Assembly: GCF_003545715.1 (NCBI RefSeq)
Contig: NZ_QVNU01000005.1
Location: forward strand, 417,711 to 481,710
Reading direction: 5' to 3'
Length of the DNA: 64,000 nt
Source of the DNA: Taibaiella koreensis
GTDB lineage: Bacteria; Bacteroidota; Bacteroidia; Chitinophagales; Chitinophagaceae
Within the stretch, counting starts at the first letter, position 1; every line of letters starts with the position of its first letter. The position numbers and the translations under genes were made by a program. Positions 42,795 through 51,396 of the stretch are shown here, in pieces. The notes under the pieces are model-generated. The model worked only from the letters and a program-made list of their open reading frames with translations, was not told where the DNA came from and did not search any database.

Positions 42795-45700
42795 ATGCTT
42801 TCTTTAAGCCTTTTGAAGGGCTCTGAACGTCCCGACCTGATCCAGAAAGAAACCCTTGCTGATATTTTCAGGGCCGCAGTTGCTCAATACGGTCCCAAGA
42901 CCGCACTTATTTTCAATGAAAGTCATCTGACTTACGAGCAACTGGATCAATGGAGCGACGTTGTTGCCGCCTATATTGCTGCACAGGGCATCGGCCGCGG
43001 GCAGGCCATAGGCGTATGGCAAAACCGGGGACTGGCGCTGCATGCGCTCATACTGGGTATTGTTAAATCGGGCGCAGCCTATGTACCGCTGGACCGGGAG
43101 ATGCCTGAGGAACGCCTGCAGATCGTAATGGAAGAAGTGGGCGCAGCGGCCTGCTTCAGCGACGGTGACCCGGCGTTGCCTTGCCCGGTTTTGCGGGTAC
43201 CGGCATTTGACAACGCTTCGGCGACTACACATCTGCCAGAAGGGCCGCAGCCCGGCGACAGGGCTTATGTGCTCTACACTTCGGGAAGCACCGGCAAGCC
43301 AAAAGGCATTCCTATCCTGCAAAGGCATATCTGCCACCTGGTAAGATCGGAGCAAAGTGTGCTGCAGATACGCGCGGAGGATAAAGTGTACCAAGGGTTT
43401 TCCGTATCCTTCGATATGTGGTGCGAGGAGACCTGGATCAGCCTTTCGGCCGGTGCTACACTGTGGGTAGCCGACGCCACCACCGCCAAAGCGATCGACG
43501 AGCTAAGCGCCACGCTGCGGGCACAACAGATCACCGTGCTCCATGCCGTACCCAGCCTGCTGGCAGTGATCGACGACGATATTCCCAGCCTCAGGCTGAT
43601 CAATGCTGGTGGCGAGGCTTGTACCACTGCGGTGCTCAACCGCTGGAGCAAACCAGGAAAAAATGTATTCTACAATAGCTATGGTCCTACGGAGACGACT
43701 GTGACGGCGACGATGATCGCCCTGCGTCCCGGCGATCCCATCACCATAGGCCATCCCCTGCCCAATTACAACCTGGCTGTGATCGACGATCAGTTCAACC
43801 TGCTACCCACAGGCAGCGAAGGGGAGTTGATCATCTCCGGACCGGGTGTATGTGAAGGTTATGTGAACCGTCCCGACCTGACCCGGGAAAAATTCAGAGA
43901 GAAACCCGCGGCATTAGCCATGTTACCCGGCGACCGTGTCTACCTGAGCGGCGATGCCGTGGTGATGCGTGAAGATGGCAGCATCGACTTTCACGGCCGC
44001 CTCGACGACCAGGTCAAGCTCAGGGGCTATCGCATCGAGCTGGGCGAGATCGAAACCCGGCTCCATGAGCTGGAAGCCGTGGCCGCCGCGGCAGTAGCCT
44101 TAAAAAAAGACGCCAATAAGCAAGACCAGCTCGTAGGCTATGTAACCATAAAAACGGGCAAGCCCTGGGAAGAACAGGAAGCCAGGACAGAGTTGGCGAA
44201 GGTATTGCCCCCCTATATGGTTCCCCTGGTAATCGTAACCCTGGACCAGATGCCACGCCTTTCCAGCGGAAAAATTGACCGTAAATCGCTGCCTGTGCCG
44301 GAAGCGCTACAGCAGGTACAAGCGCAGGAAACGATCACCGTAGATGCCGGCGACCCGCTGGCTGAAAGGGTAATGGCCGGACTACGTTATGTTTTCCCGG
44401 GCAGGGAGATCAGTCCCGAGTCAGACTTCTTCACCGACCTGGGCGGGCATTCCCTGCTGGCCGCAACCTTTTCCTCCTGGCTGCGCAAAGAGGCGCATGT
44501 GCCGCAGGCTTCATTAAAGGATATTTATACCAACCGGCCGGTGAGCAACCTGATCCGGGCCTGGGAGCAGGCTGAGCTACGGGCCGGACGGAAGCAGGAA
44601 AAAGAAGCGTTCCGTAAGGTGCCGCCGCTGCGCTATTTTCTTTGTGGACTGGCGCAAGCGATATCGCTGCTGGTGATCTATGGCCTATTTGCAATCCAGA
44701 TCTTTGTACCTTACCTCGGCTATTATTATGTGGTGGCTAAAACCGAAAGCGGCCACGACAATCGCGGCTGGGCGCTGCTGACGGCCGTTTGTCTCTTTTG
44801 CCTTATCCCGCCATTTTTTTCATTGCTATCTATTGCCTGTAAATGGCTGCTGCTGGGGCGGGTAAAGGAAGGCGATCATCCGCTATGGGGATCTTATTAT
44901 TTCCGTTACTGGCTGGCCAGCAATATACAGCGGCTGGTCCCATCTCAATTCCTGAACGGCACACCGATATATCCGGTATACCTGAGAATGTTGGGCACAA
45001 AAGTGGCGCCCGATGCCCAGCTGAGCTCGATCACGATAGGCGCGCACGACCTGCTGGAAATAGGCGCCGATGCCAGCCTCAGCTCCCAGGTGGTGCTCAA
45101 CAACGTCACCGTGGAGCATGGCCTGATCCGCTTCCGGAAAATAAGGATCGGGGCGCATGCTTATATCGGCAGTAGCACAGTGCTATCAGGTGGTACGACG
45201 GTGGAAGACTGGGGCGAATTGCAGGACTTAAGTCACCTGCAAAGCGGGCAAACGATAAAAGCCTATGAAGTATGGAAAGGCAGCCCGGCCGAACGTATCG
45301 GTGTCCGTGCTCCCGAGGAGCTGCCACAGCCCCTGCCCGGCTCTTACCTGAAACGGAAAACCTACGGCCTGCTCTATACGCTCCTGCTGATCGTTTTTCC
45401 CATTATCATCCTGTTACCGCTGATCCCGGTGATCGAGATCCTTAATTACCTCGATCTGGGCACACCGGATTACGACTTCAGCTATTTTGTTTATGTACCC
45501 CTGCTAACCATTCTTTATATCATCTTGTATGCTATAGAAACGGTTTTGCTATCGCGGTTGCTGCTATGGGGCATCAAGCCCGGCGTCTACCCGGTGCTTA
45601 GCGCGGTATATGTACGCAAATGGCTGTCGGACCAGCTAATCTCCATATCTCTTATCGTATTGCATCCTATTTACGCCACGGTCTACGTCTCCTCATTCTT

Positions 45701-46763
45701 CAGGATGCTGGGCGCAAAGATCGGCCGCAATACAGAGATATCTACCGCCAGCAATGTAACGCATACGATGCTACATATAGGCGAAGGTTCCTTTATTGCC
45801 GATGCCGTAAGCCTGGGCGAAGAGGACATCAGGGCGCAAAGGCTGATCCTGGAACATACCTATGTCGGCAACAGCAGCTTTGTAGGTAACAGCGCGCTTA
45901 TTCCTCAGGGCTACCAGTTGGGCGACCATATGCTGATCGGCGTGCTATCGGTACCGCCTACGGAGGAACAGCTCAAGGGCCGAGATGGCGGCGACTGGTT
46001 CGGTTCTCCGGCGATTGCCCTACCCAAGCGACAAGACAGCGGCAGCTATGATGCAGCATTGACCACCAATCCATCGTGGTTGCGACGACTGGCCCGCGGT
46101 ACTATCGAAGGCATTCGCATTGTACTGCCCGAGACCGTAATTATTTGCTGCAGCGTGCTGTTTGTTGCTTACTGTCACGACCTGGTTAAGGATCGCAACC
46201 TGGCGCAGATCTTTTCGGAACTGCCCAAGCTGCCGTTTTATTACCTGGGCTATATGGGCCTGCCTGCCTTTCTGATTACAGTGGTATTGAAGTGGATCAC
46301 CATAGGACGGCAACGTAAAGAACAACAACCGATGTGGACACACAAGGTATGGCGCAGCGAGGCCATTACCACCACTTATGAGGCGCTGGCGGTGCCCTTC
46401 TTCCTGGAATACCTTAAGGGGACACCTTTCCTGTCCTGGGCGTTACGCCTCCTGGGTATGAAGACAGGCCGGCGGGTATGGCTGAACACGACCGATGTAA
46501 CCGAGCACGATATGGTAAGTATAGGCGATGATACCGCGTTGAATGAGGATTGCGGGCCGCAGACTCACTTGTTCGAAGATCGTGTGATGAAAGTGGGGCC
46601 GGTGAAGATCGGCGCGCGGTGCAGCATCGGGGCCCGAAGCATTATCCTGTACGATAGCGAGATCGGTGACGAGGTAAAGCTGGAGCCCTTATCGCTGGTG
46701 ATGAAAGGTGAAAAGCTGGCCAGTGAGACCGAATGGACCGGCAGTCCTGTGAGAGGTCTATAG
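42795..46763 (+). CDS. Pls/PosA-family nonribosomal peptide synthetase (A-T-3x[TM2-LbH])
   Basis: A 1322-residue single-module NRPS. Adenylation domain, residues 25-500: YTSGSTGKPKG (161-171), YGPTETT (296-302), YLSGDAV (383-389), GYRIELGEIE (411-420) and Lys493 in LSSGKIDRK. Carrier domain about 520-595, with Ser553 in DLGGHSLL. From 617 on the protein has three repeats, each of two membrane spans (617-688, 857-925, 1109-1170) followed by a hexapeptide left-handed beta-helix domain that opens with an R(M/L)LGxK motif (731, 970, 1218). There is no condensation or thioesterase domain. This is the layout of epsilon-poly-L-lysine synthetase, which polymerises one amino acid at the membrane. Pocket residues Asp207, Met208, Glu211, His250, Ile269, Ala271, Ser295, Val303 and Thr304 include an acidic residue that could hold a basic side chain; the substrate is not proved. 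Confidence 0.9.
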   Translation: MLSLSLLKGSERPDLIQKETLADIFRAAVAQYGPKTALIFNESHLTYEQLDQWSDVVAAYIAAQGIGRGQAIGVWQNRGLALHALILGIVKSGAAYVPLDREMPEERLQIVMEEVGAAACFSDGDPALPCPVLRVPAFDNASATTHLPEGPQPGDRAYVLYTSGSTGKPKGIPILQRHICHLVRSEQSVLQIRAEDKVYQGFSVSFDMWCEETWISLSAGATLWVADATTAKAIDELSATLRAQQITVLHAVPSLLAVIDDDIPSLRLINAGGEACTTAVLNRWSKPGKNVFYNSYGPTETTVTATMIALRPGDPITIGHPLPNYNLAVIDDQFNLLPTGSEGELIISGPGVCEGYVNRPDLTREKFREKPAALAMLPGDRVYLSGDAVVMREDGSIDFHGRLDDQVKLRGYRIELGEIETRLHELEAVAAAAVALKKDANKQDQLVGYVTIKTGKPWEEQEARTELAKVLPPYMVPLVIVTLDQMPRLSSGKIDRKSLPVPEALQQVQAQETITVDAGDPLAERVMAGLRYVFPGREISPESDFFTDLGGHSLLAATFSSWLRKEAHVPQASLKDIYTNRPVSNLIRAWEQAELRAGRKQEKEAFRKVPPLRYFLCGLAQAISLLVIYGLFAIQIFVPYLGYYYVVAKTESGHDNRGWALLTAVCLFCLIPPFFSLLSIACKWLLLGRVKEGDHPLWGSYYFRYWLASNIQRLVPSQFLNGTPIYPVYLRMLGTKVAPDAQLSSITIGAHDLLEIGADASLSSQVVLNNVTVEHGLIRFRKIRIGAHAYIGSSTVLSGGTTVEDWGELQDLSHLQSGQTIKAYEVWKGSPAERIGVRAPEELPQPLPGSYLKRKTYGLLYTLLLIVFPIIILLPLIPVIEILNYLDLGTPDYDFSYFVYVPLLTILYIILYAIETVLLSRLLLWGIKPGVYPVLSAVYVRKWLSDQLISISLIVLHPIYATVYVSSFFRMLGAKIGRNTEISTASNVTHTMLHIGEGSFIADAVSLGEEDIRAQRLILEHTYVGNSSFVGNSALIPQGYQLGDHMLIGVLSVPPTEEQLKGRDGGDWFGSPAIALPKRQDSGSYDAALTTNPSWLRRLARGTIEGIRIVLPETVIICCSVLFVAYCHDLVKDRNLAQIFSELPKLPFYYLGYMGLPAFLITVVLKWITIGRQRKEQQPMWTHKVWRSEAITTTYEALAVPFFLEYLKGTPFLSWALRLLGMKTGRRVWLNTTDVTEHDMVSIGDDTALNEDCGPQTHLFEDRVMKVGPVKIGARCSIGARSIILYDSEIGDEVKLEPLSLVMKGEKLASETEWTGSPVRGL

Positions 46764-46819
46764 GGTAATGGTTAAATTCCAGGGTTCAAATTCCAAGGTC
46801 CAGGAAGCAAATTCCAAGA

Positions 46820-47096
46820 GGCAATGGAATAGTTGGCAATGGCAGTTGGCAATGGGCAATAGATGGTGGCAAATTCCAATTTCCAAGCAACAAGTTCAAT
46901 AGGCAATGGAATAGTTGGCAGTGAGCAGTTGGCAAAAATCAAATGTTCAAATTCCAAGGGCCGAACTCCAATAGGCAATTGAATAGTTGGCAATGGGCAA
47001 TAGATGGTGGCAAATCCCAAGGCTCAATTTCCAGGCAACAGGTTCCAATAGGCAATGGAATAGTTGGCAATGAGCAGTTGGCAAAAGTTCAAATTC
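46820..47096. repeat. array of four degenerate 72-82-bp units
   Basis: Units begin at 46820, 46902, 46974 and 47051 with GGCAATGGAATAGTTGGCA (one has GGCAATTG). The internal sequence is made of short GGCAAT, TTCCAA and CAATAG words in varying order. Spacing and low identity rule out CRISPR. A fragment of the same family is at 25144-25168. No ORF of coding quality is present in 46764-47148. Confidence 0.8.
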
Positions 47097-47145
47097 ACAT
47101 ACCTGATACTTAATACCTGATACCTAATACCTAATACCTAATACG
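47097..47145. repeat. heptamer tract (ATACCTA/ATACCTG)
   Basis: About seven copies of a heptamer that is the reverse complement of the GGTAT(T/C)A type. It lies against the stop of the VWA protein gene. Confidence 0.8.
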
Positions 47146-47148
47146 CAA

Positions 47149-50010
47149 TTACAAGGCTTTCCGGATCAAGCGAACAAGCTCGGTACGGTATTCGTCCCGG
47201 TTTGCAGCCAGGCTGCTTTCGGCCAGCGCCAACACATGTTCCTTGCTCTTATCAGGTATCAGTTCTGAACCCCTGAGCTGCAGCCCGAACCAGGCCACGG
47301 CGGCCGCCAGCTTATAATCGGCCGAGCTGGAAGCCAGCGGCAGTGGCTGGTACCCGATAGTTTTCACGATCTCGATGCTGTTGTCTTCCTGTGGATGCTT
47401 ATAGCGGAAGCGAATGGTCGCCAGCTCATCGCGATGCGCTGTAGCTCCGGGCCGACTGGCATGGTAACGCAGCTCCGGCGAGGCAGCAGGCAGAAAGCGA
47501 CTGCTGGCGCCTGCAGGAATAATCTCGTATAAAGCGGTTACCGTATGCCCGCTACCCAACTCTCCTGCATCGATAGCATCGTTACTAAAGTCTTCGGTAC
47601 GCAGCTTACGGTTCTCGTAGCCGATAAGCCGGTAGGCTTGCACATAAGCCGGGTTGAACTCGATCTGAAGCTTTACATCTTTAGCGATGCTGTACATAGT
47701 GCCGCCGAATGCCTTTACCAGGAAACGGCTGGCCTCTTCTAGATTGTCGATATAGGCATAGTTGCCATTGCCTTTATCGGCCAGCGTCTCCATTTTGGAA
47801 TCTTTATAATTGCCCATGCCATAGCCCAGGCAGGTAAGGAATACATTGCTTTTGCGTTGCTCTTCAATAAGCCCTTGCATATCGGCATCGGAGGAAGCGC
47901 CTACGTTGAAATCACCGTCAGTCGCCAGGATCACGCGGTTGTTGCCGTCTTTGATAAAATTTTCCCGGGCCACCTGGTAAGCCAACCGTATCCCATCGCC
48001 ACCGGCCGTGCTGCCGCCTGCTTGCAGCATATCCAGCGCCGCTGCTATCTTTTCTTTCTGGTTGCCGGGCGTGGCGGGTAGCACCATCCCTGCAGCCCCG
48101 GCGTAGACCACGATCGCCACCCTATCCTGTGCACGGAGCCTGCTGAGCAACAGGCGCATCGAGGCCTTGAGCAATGGCAGCTTATTGGGTGCGTCCATGG
48201 AGCCGGAGACATCGATCAGGAACACCAGGTTAGCGGCAGGTAGCTGCTCTTCAGGAAGCGTCCTCCCCTGAAGCCCGATCTTCAGCAGCCTGTGCTGCGG
48301 GTTCCAGGGCGCTTCGCTGTATTCGGTATGGATGCCGAAAGGATGTGTACCCTCCGGTTGAGGATAATGATATTGGAAAAAATTAATCATTTCCTCTATT
48401 CGCACGGCATCTTTGGGCACTGCCTGGCCATTGTTGATAAAGCGACGGATATTGGTATAGGAGGCGTTGTCGACATCGATAGAAAAAGTGGACAGCGGTT
48501 CCATTGCGGGACTGTCAAAAGGGTTTTCAACGAATGGGTTATAGCTCTCATTTTCGGAAGTCCCCGCCACCACTGGCACTGCAGCCGGCATGACGCTACT
48601 GTAGCGGGATTTCTTCCCTTTAAACAGCTTTTTTACCTTTTGCCAGCCACGACCAAAGAAAGAAGATTTCTTTTCCTGCTGTACCTCCGGCTGGCTTGCA
48701 TTTTTCTTTGTGGTGATAAGGATTACACCATCGGCGCCTCTGGCGCCGTAGAGCGCCGTGGCCTTACGTTCTTTCAATACCGACATCGAAGCGACATTCT
48801 TAGGATCAATACTCACCAGACTTCCTGAATAGATTTGCCCATCCACCACGATCAAGGGCGCCTGGGAGGCGGATAAAGAGCCCTGGCCGCGAATCTGGAT
48901 ATCAGGCCCGGCCCCCGGCTGTCCCCCACCGCTAGTGACTTCCAGGCCAGGCATTGCTCCATCCAGCGCTTTCGCTATATCGGCAACCGGTCTGCGACCG
49001 GTGCTGTTCACAGCAACATTGGGCAGCACGGGCTCCGGCAGCTTCATATGCCTGGGAGAGGCATCGTTTGCCTTAATGTCCGATCGGTATGCCTGTTGTT
49101 TTCTTCCTTCCCAGGCAGTGACGCCAGGCGCCGTGCCATCCAGCGCTTTGGCGATGTTGGTTACGGGGCGCTTAGCAATCTCTGCCGCGCTCATCGCGGC
49201 AACGCTGCCGGTATAGGATTTTTTATCGATCTTCTGCCCATATACCTGCACTTCCTGCAAGGCATTCTGATCTGCTGCTTCCAACCGGGCCACAACCGGT
49301 CCTTGTATCGTAGAGAGGTCTATCTCCTTATCCTTGCTTCCGAAGCCCTTAATTACCAGGCTGGTTGCGCCGGGTGGCACTTCCAGCTCATAGTTACCAT
49401 CGGCATCCGTAACCGTGCCTATGGTCATTCCTTTAACCACGACTGTAGCGCCCGGCACAGCTTCACCCGATTCATCAAACACTTGCCCGGTAATGATCCT
49501 CGGCTGCTTCTCCCTTCGGATCGCGTCGTTGGTTGAAGCTGGCGTAGCGGTATTGGTTACAGGCTGCTCCACAGCTGCCTGAGCCATATGGGGTAATTGC
49601 TGCTCTTCAGGCTGCGGTTTTGGCCGTACTTCACGGCGGACTATAGCTTCGCGGCGCTGCTCCACAACAGGCACTATTGCCGGCGTATCTATGCGTCCGG
49701 GGTGTTCTATAGCGGGTACCATTGCTGGCGCAACTTCCTTTCCCTTCCGGGCATAGGCCGGTTGATCCGGTACGGCCTTTGAGGGGATGAGGAGGTAAAC
49801 CAGTCCCAGACCCGCCAGTAGCAGGATGGCCGCGGCGATCCCTTTTTTCCAGAAGGGTATCAGCCGCCTGGTTTCTTTTTGTTGTTCCGCATCGAGCCGT
49901 GCTTCTACTTTATTCCATATGTTATCCATGGAAGGGAAGGCAGCGGAAGTATCTTCCTGCCTGCGGGCGGCCTTTTTGAATTGTTCGGTGAAGTTATCCC
50001 GGGCTTCCAT
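47149..50010 (-). CDS. membrane-anchored VWA protein with CarboxypepD_reg and TonB-plug segments
   Basis: A 953-residue fusion. Residues 1-55 are soluble and cytoplasmic in character (NFTEQFKKAARRQED), followed by a span at 56-76; this resembles the anti-sigma layout. Then come a CarboxypepD_reg domain (171-243, ITGQVFDESGEAVPGATVVVKG), a plug-like part with RPVTNIAKALDGTAPGV at 281-297 and a second copy at 340-356, followed by the SusC-type signature to 435 (YGARGADGVILITTKK). A YfbK-type VWA domain fills the rest, with MIDAS residues Asp600, Ser602 and Ser604 in DVSGSMD. It follows an ECF sigma gene by two bases. Proposed role: signal transfer from an envelope state to that sigma factor; this is inference. 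Confidence 0.85.
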   Translation of the reverse strand: MEARDNFTEQFKKAARRQEDTSAAFPSMDNIWNKVEARLDAEQQKETRRLIPFWKKGIAAAILLLAGLGLVYLLIPSKAVPDQPAYARKGKEVAPAMVPAIEHPGRIDTPAIVPVVEQRREAIVRREVRPKPQPEEQQLPHMAQAAVEQPVTNTATPASTNDAIRREKQPRIITGQVFDESGEAVPGATVVVKGMTIGTVTDADGNYELEVPPGATSLVIKGFGSKDKEIDLSTIQGPVVARLEAADQNALQEVQVYGQKIDKKSYTGSVAAMSAAEIAKRPVTNIAKALDGTAPGVTAWEGRKQQAYRSDIKANDASPRHMKLPEPVLPNVAVNSTGRRPVADIAKALDGAMPGLEVTSGGGQPGAGPDIQIRGQGSLSASQAPLIVVDGQIYSGSLVSIDPKNVASMSVLKERKATALYGARGADGVILITTKKNASQPEVQQEKKSSFFGRGWQKVKKLFKGKKSRYSSVMPAAVPVVAGTSENESYNPFVENPFDSPAMEPLSTFSIDVDNASYTNIRRFINNGQAVPKDAVRIEEMINFFQYHYPQPEGTHPFGIHTEYSEAPWNPQHRLLKIGLQGRTLPEEQLPAANLVFLIDVSGSMDAPNKLPLLKASMRLLLSRLRAQDRVAIVVYAGAAGMVLPATPGNQKEKIAAALDMLQAGGSTAGGDGIRLAYQVARENFIKDGNNRVILATDGDFNVGASSDADMQGLIEEQRKSNVFLTCLGYGMGNYKDSKMETLADKGNGNYAYIDNLEEASRFLVKAFGGTMYSIAKDVKLQIEFNPAYVQAYRLIGYENRKLRTEDFSNDAIDAGELGSGHTVTALYEIIPAGASSRFLPAASPELRYHASRPGATAHRDELATIRFRYKHPQEDNSIEIVKTIGYQPLPLASSSADYKLAAAVAWFGLQLRGSELIPDKSKEHVLALAESSLAANRDEYRTELVRLIRKAL

Positions 50011-50012
50011 TG

Positions 50013-50549
50013 TTAGTTCTCCTTTTGATAATAAAATTGTTGTACCAATTCTTTCAGCTTGGTCCTGGAAAAGTTGAGCTGCGATTTGGAGGTGCCCTCC
50101 GAGATCTGCAACATGGCTGCAATCTCTTTATGGCTATATCCTTCGATGGCGAAAAGGTTGAATACCGTACGACAGCCTTCAGGCAAATATTTCAGCAGGC
50201 GCAGGATATCTTCCTCTTCCAGCTGGGCCGGCCATACACCGGCCTCGGCCGGCTCGTGCTTCATACCATCCAGGGATAGATGAAGGTTTCCCTTGCGCCG
50301 CAATACCGACAGGCAGTAGTTGACAGCGATACGCCGGGCCCAGGCCTCAAAGGCAGCCGCCTCTCGTAGCTGATCGAGCTTGGTAAGTATGGTATAGAAA
50401 GCATCGGCCATGGCTTCTTCGATCTCGCCCTCCAGCGATAGGTAGCGCCGGCATACCGGGTAGAGTTTCGGCGCCATGTACTCGTACAGCTGACGCTGGG
50501 CGCTCCGCTGCATGGCCCTGCAATCGGTTAGTAGTTTTTCGCTGATCAC
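50013..50549 (-). CDS. ECF-type RNA polymerase sigma factor
   Basis: A 178-residue sigma-70 family protein of the extracytoplasmic group: region 2 around LYPVCRRYLSLEGEIEEAMADAFYTILTKLDQ and WARRIAVNYCLSVLR, and region 4 around LPEGCRTVFNLFAIEGYSHKEIAAMLQISEGTSKSQL. Its gene is two bases upstream of the VWA fusion, so they are one operon. Typical Bacteroidota ECF factors are paired with a FecR-like anti-sigma; here the partner is the VWA protein with its cytosolic N-terminus. Confidence 0.93.
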   Translation of the reverse strand: MISEKLLTDCRAMQRSAQRQLYEYMAPKLYPVCRRYLSLEGEIEEAMADAFYTILTKLDQLREAAAFEAWARRIAVNYCLSVLRRKGNLHLSLDGMKHEPAEAGVWPAQLEEEDILRLLKYLPEGCRTVFNLFAIEGYSHKEIAAMLQISEGTSKSQLNFSRTKLKELVQQFYYQKEN

Positions 50550-50652
50550 AATCTGGTCTTTACCTGTATAGAGTAATAAAAGTGTTCCGGGGTTGGAATG
50601 GTCTAGTATTTTTTTGAAAATAAGAAAAATATACTCGTTTTACTGGTAAATG

Positions 50653-50673
50653 AGGGGATATTTCCCCTTTTTT
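50653..50673 (+). terminator. small hairpin with T tract in the sigma/HTH gap
   Basis: AGGGGA-TATT-TCCCCT followed by TTTTT reads as a weak terminator on the plus strand. No plus-strand gene lies before it, so it might act as an attenuator in a long leader of the HTH gene. The remainder of 50550-50896 is A+T-rich without an ORF that looks coding. Confidence 0.35.
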
Positions 50674-50896
50674 GCCGGTGTGGCTATTCTGGTTGTTTTT
50701 TATTTTACTCTGTATCAGCTATATAAAAAATCCACTTTTATTCATGTCGACAATCCAGGCTTTTACCTGTAGGTGTGACCGTGGTTTGTTGCTTTTTTTT
50801 GCTTATTTTCGAAAAACGTTGTCAACTATCCAAACACCATTGTATCACAGATACGGCGTCGCCCAAACACCCGCTGTTATCTTAAAGTTGCCCGAC

Positions 50897-51211
50897 ATGA
50901 AAAAGTTTTTTGAGAAAGTAACCCTCCTGGACAGGATCAACAGCCTGATCAGGACCAAAAGCACCGGCACGCCTGTACAGCTGGCCAAGAAGCTGGGCTG
51001 CTGTGAACGCGCCTTGTATGACCGGATCGAAGAAATGCGTTCTTATGGCTTTCCTATCGAATACGACCATGAACGTAAGTGCTATTACTACACCAAGGAA
51101 GTGAAGATCAATTTCAGCATCATCGTAGGCAATCAAAAACTGATGGAAATTAAAGGGGGCCGTTCCGGACGGGCGCCCCTGCAACGCTACCTTCCTTTAC
51201 CGGCTTCCTGA
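50897..51211 (+). CDS. small HTH-domain protein
   Basis: A 104-residue basic protein starting at ATG 50897. An HTH of the HTH_11 type covers residues 8-50 (LLDRINSLIRTKSTGTPVQLAKKLGCCERALYDRIEEMRSYGFPIEY), followed by a short wing (CYYYTKEVKINFSI). The C-terminal tail carries MEIKGGRSG, in which a Gly-Gly is seen but no further precursor-like features. Small HTH proteins of this sort are common in Bacteroidota next to lanthipeptide genes. It stands 185 bp before the LanC-like gene and may regulate the locus; this is not proved. An in-frame upstream start at 50672 gives a hydrophobic stretch of non-coding appearance. Confidence 0.75.
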   Translation: MKKFFEKVTLLDRINSLIRTKSTGTPVQLAKKLGCCERALYDRIEEMRSYGFPIEYDHERKCYYYTKEVKINFSIIVGNQKLMEIKGGRSGRAPLQRYLPLPAS

Positions 51212-51396
51212 CCCGGTCTGTTCCTTTTTTTACCATGACCAGTCTCACTGAAAATAATTTGCAGTGAGGGGCTACATCTTTGCTACCCTCAAACGTTTTA
51301 CTGAGCATCCGGGCCTTGAGACCGCCCGGAATTTCCCTGAATACCAGGGGTTGTACCAAATTGTTTAATACCGTAACTTTCCACAAAAAAGTATCA

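Noticed and set aside
46820..47096. Possible CRISPR array or att site array.
   Set aside because: Unit lengths vary from 72 to 82 bp, the repeated words are degenerate and reshuffled, and there are no unique spacers of even length.
49078..49096. A further copy of the TetR operator core CGATCGGTAT inside the VWA protein gene.
   Set aside because: Only half of the palindrome is kept and it lies in coding sequence, so it is probably chance.
50672..50896. An N-terminal extension of the HTH protein from an upstream in-frame start.
   Set aside because: The added 75 residues are hydrophobic and Cys/Phe-rich in an A+T-rich gap and unlike any domain; ATG 50897 gives the typical protein.
50897..51211. 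The HTH protein as a third lanthipeptide precursor because of a Gly-Gly near its C-terminus.
   Set aside because: It has a folded HTH, its tail after GG has no Cys, and the leader signature is absent.
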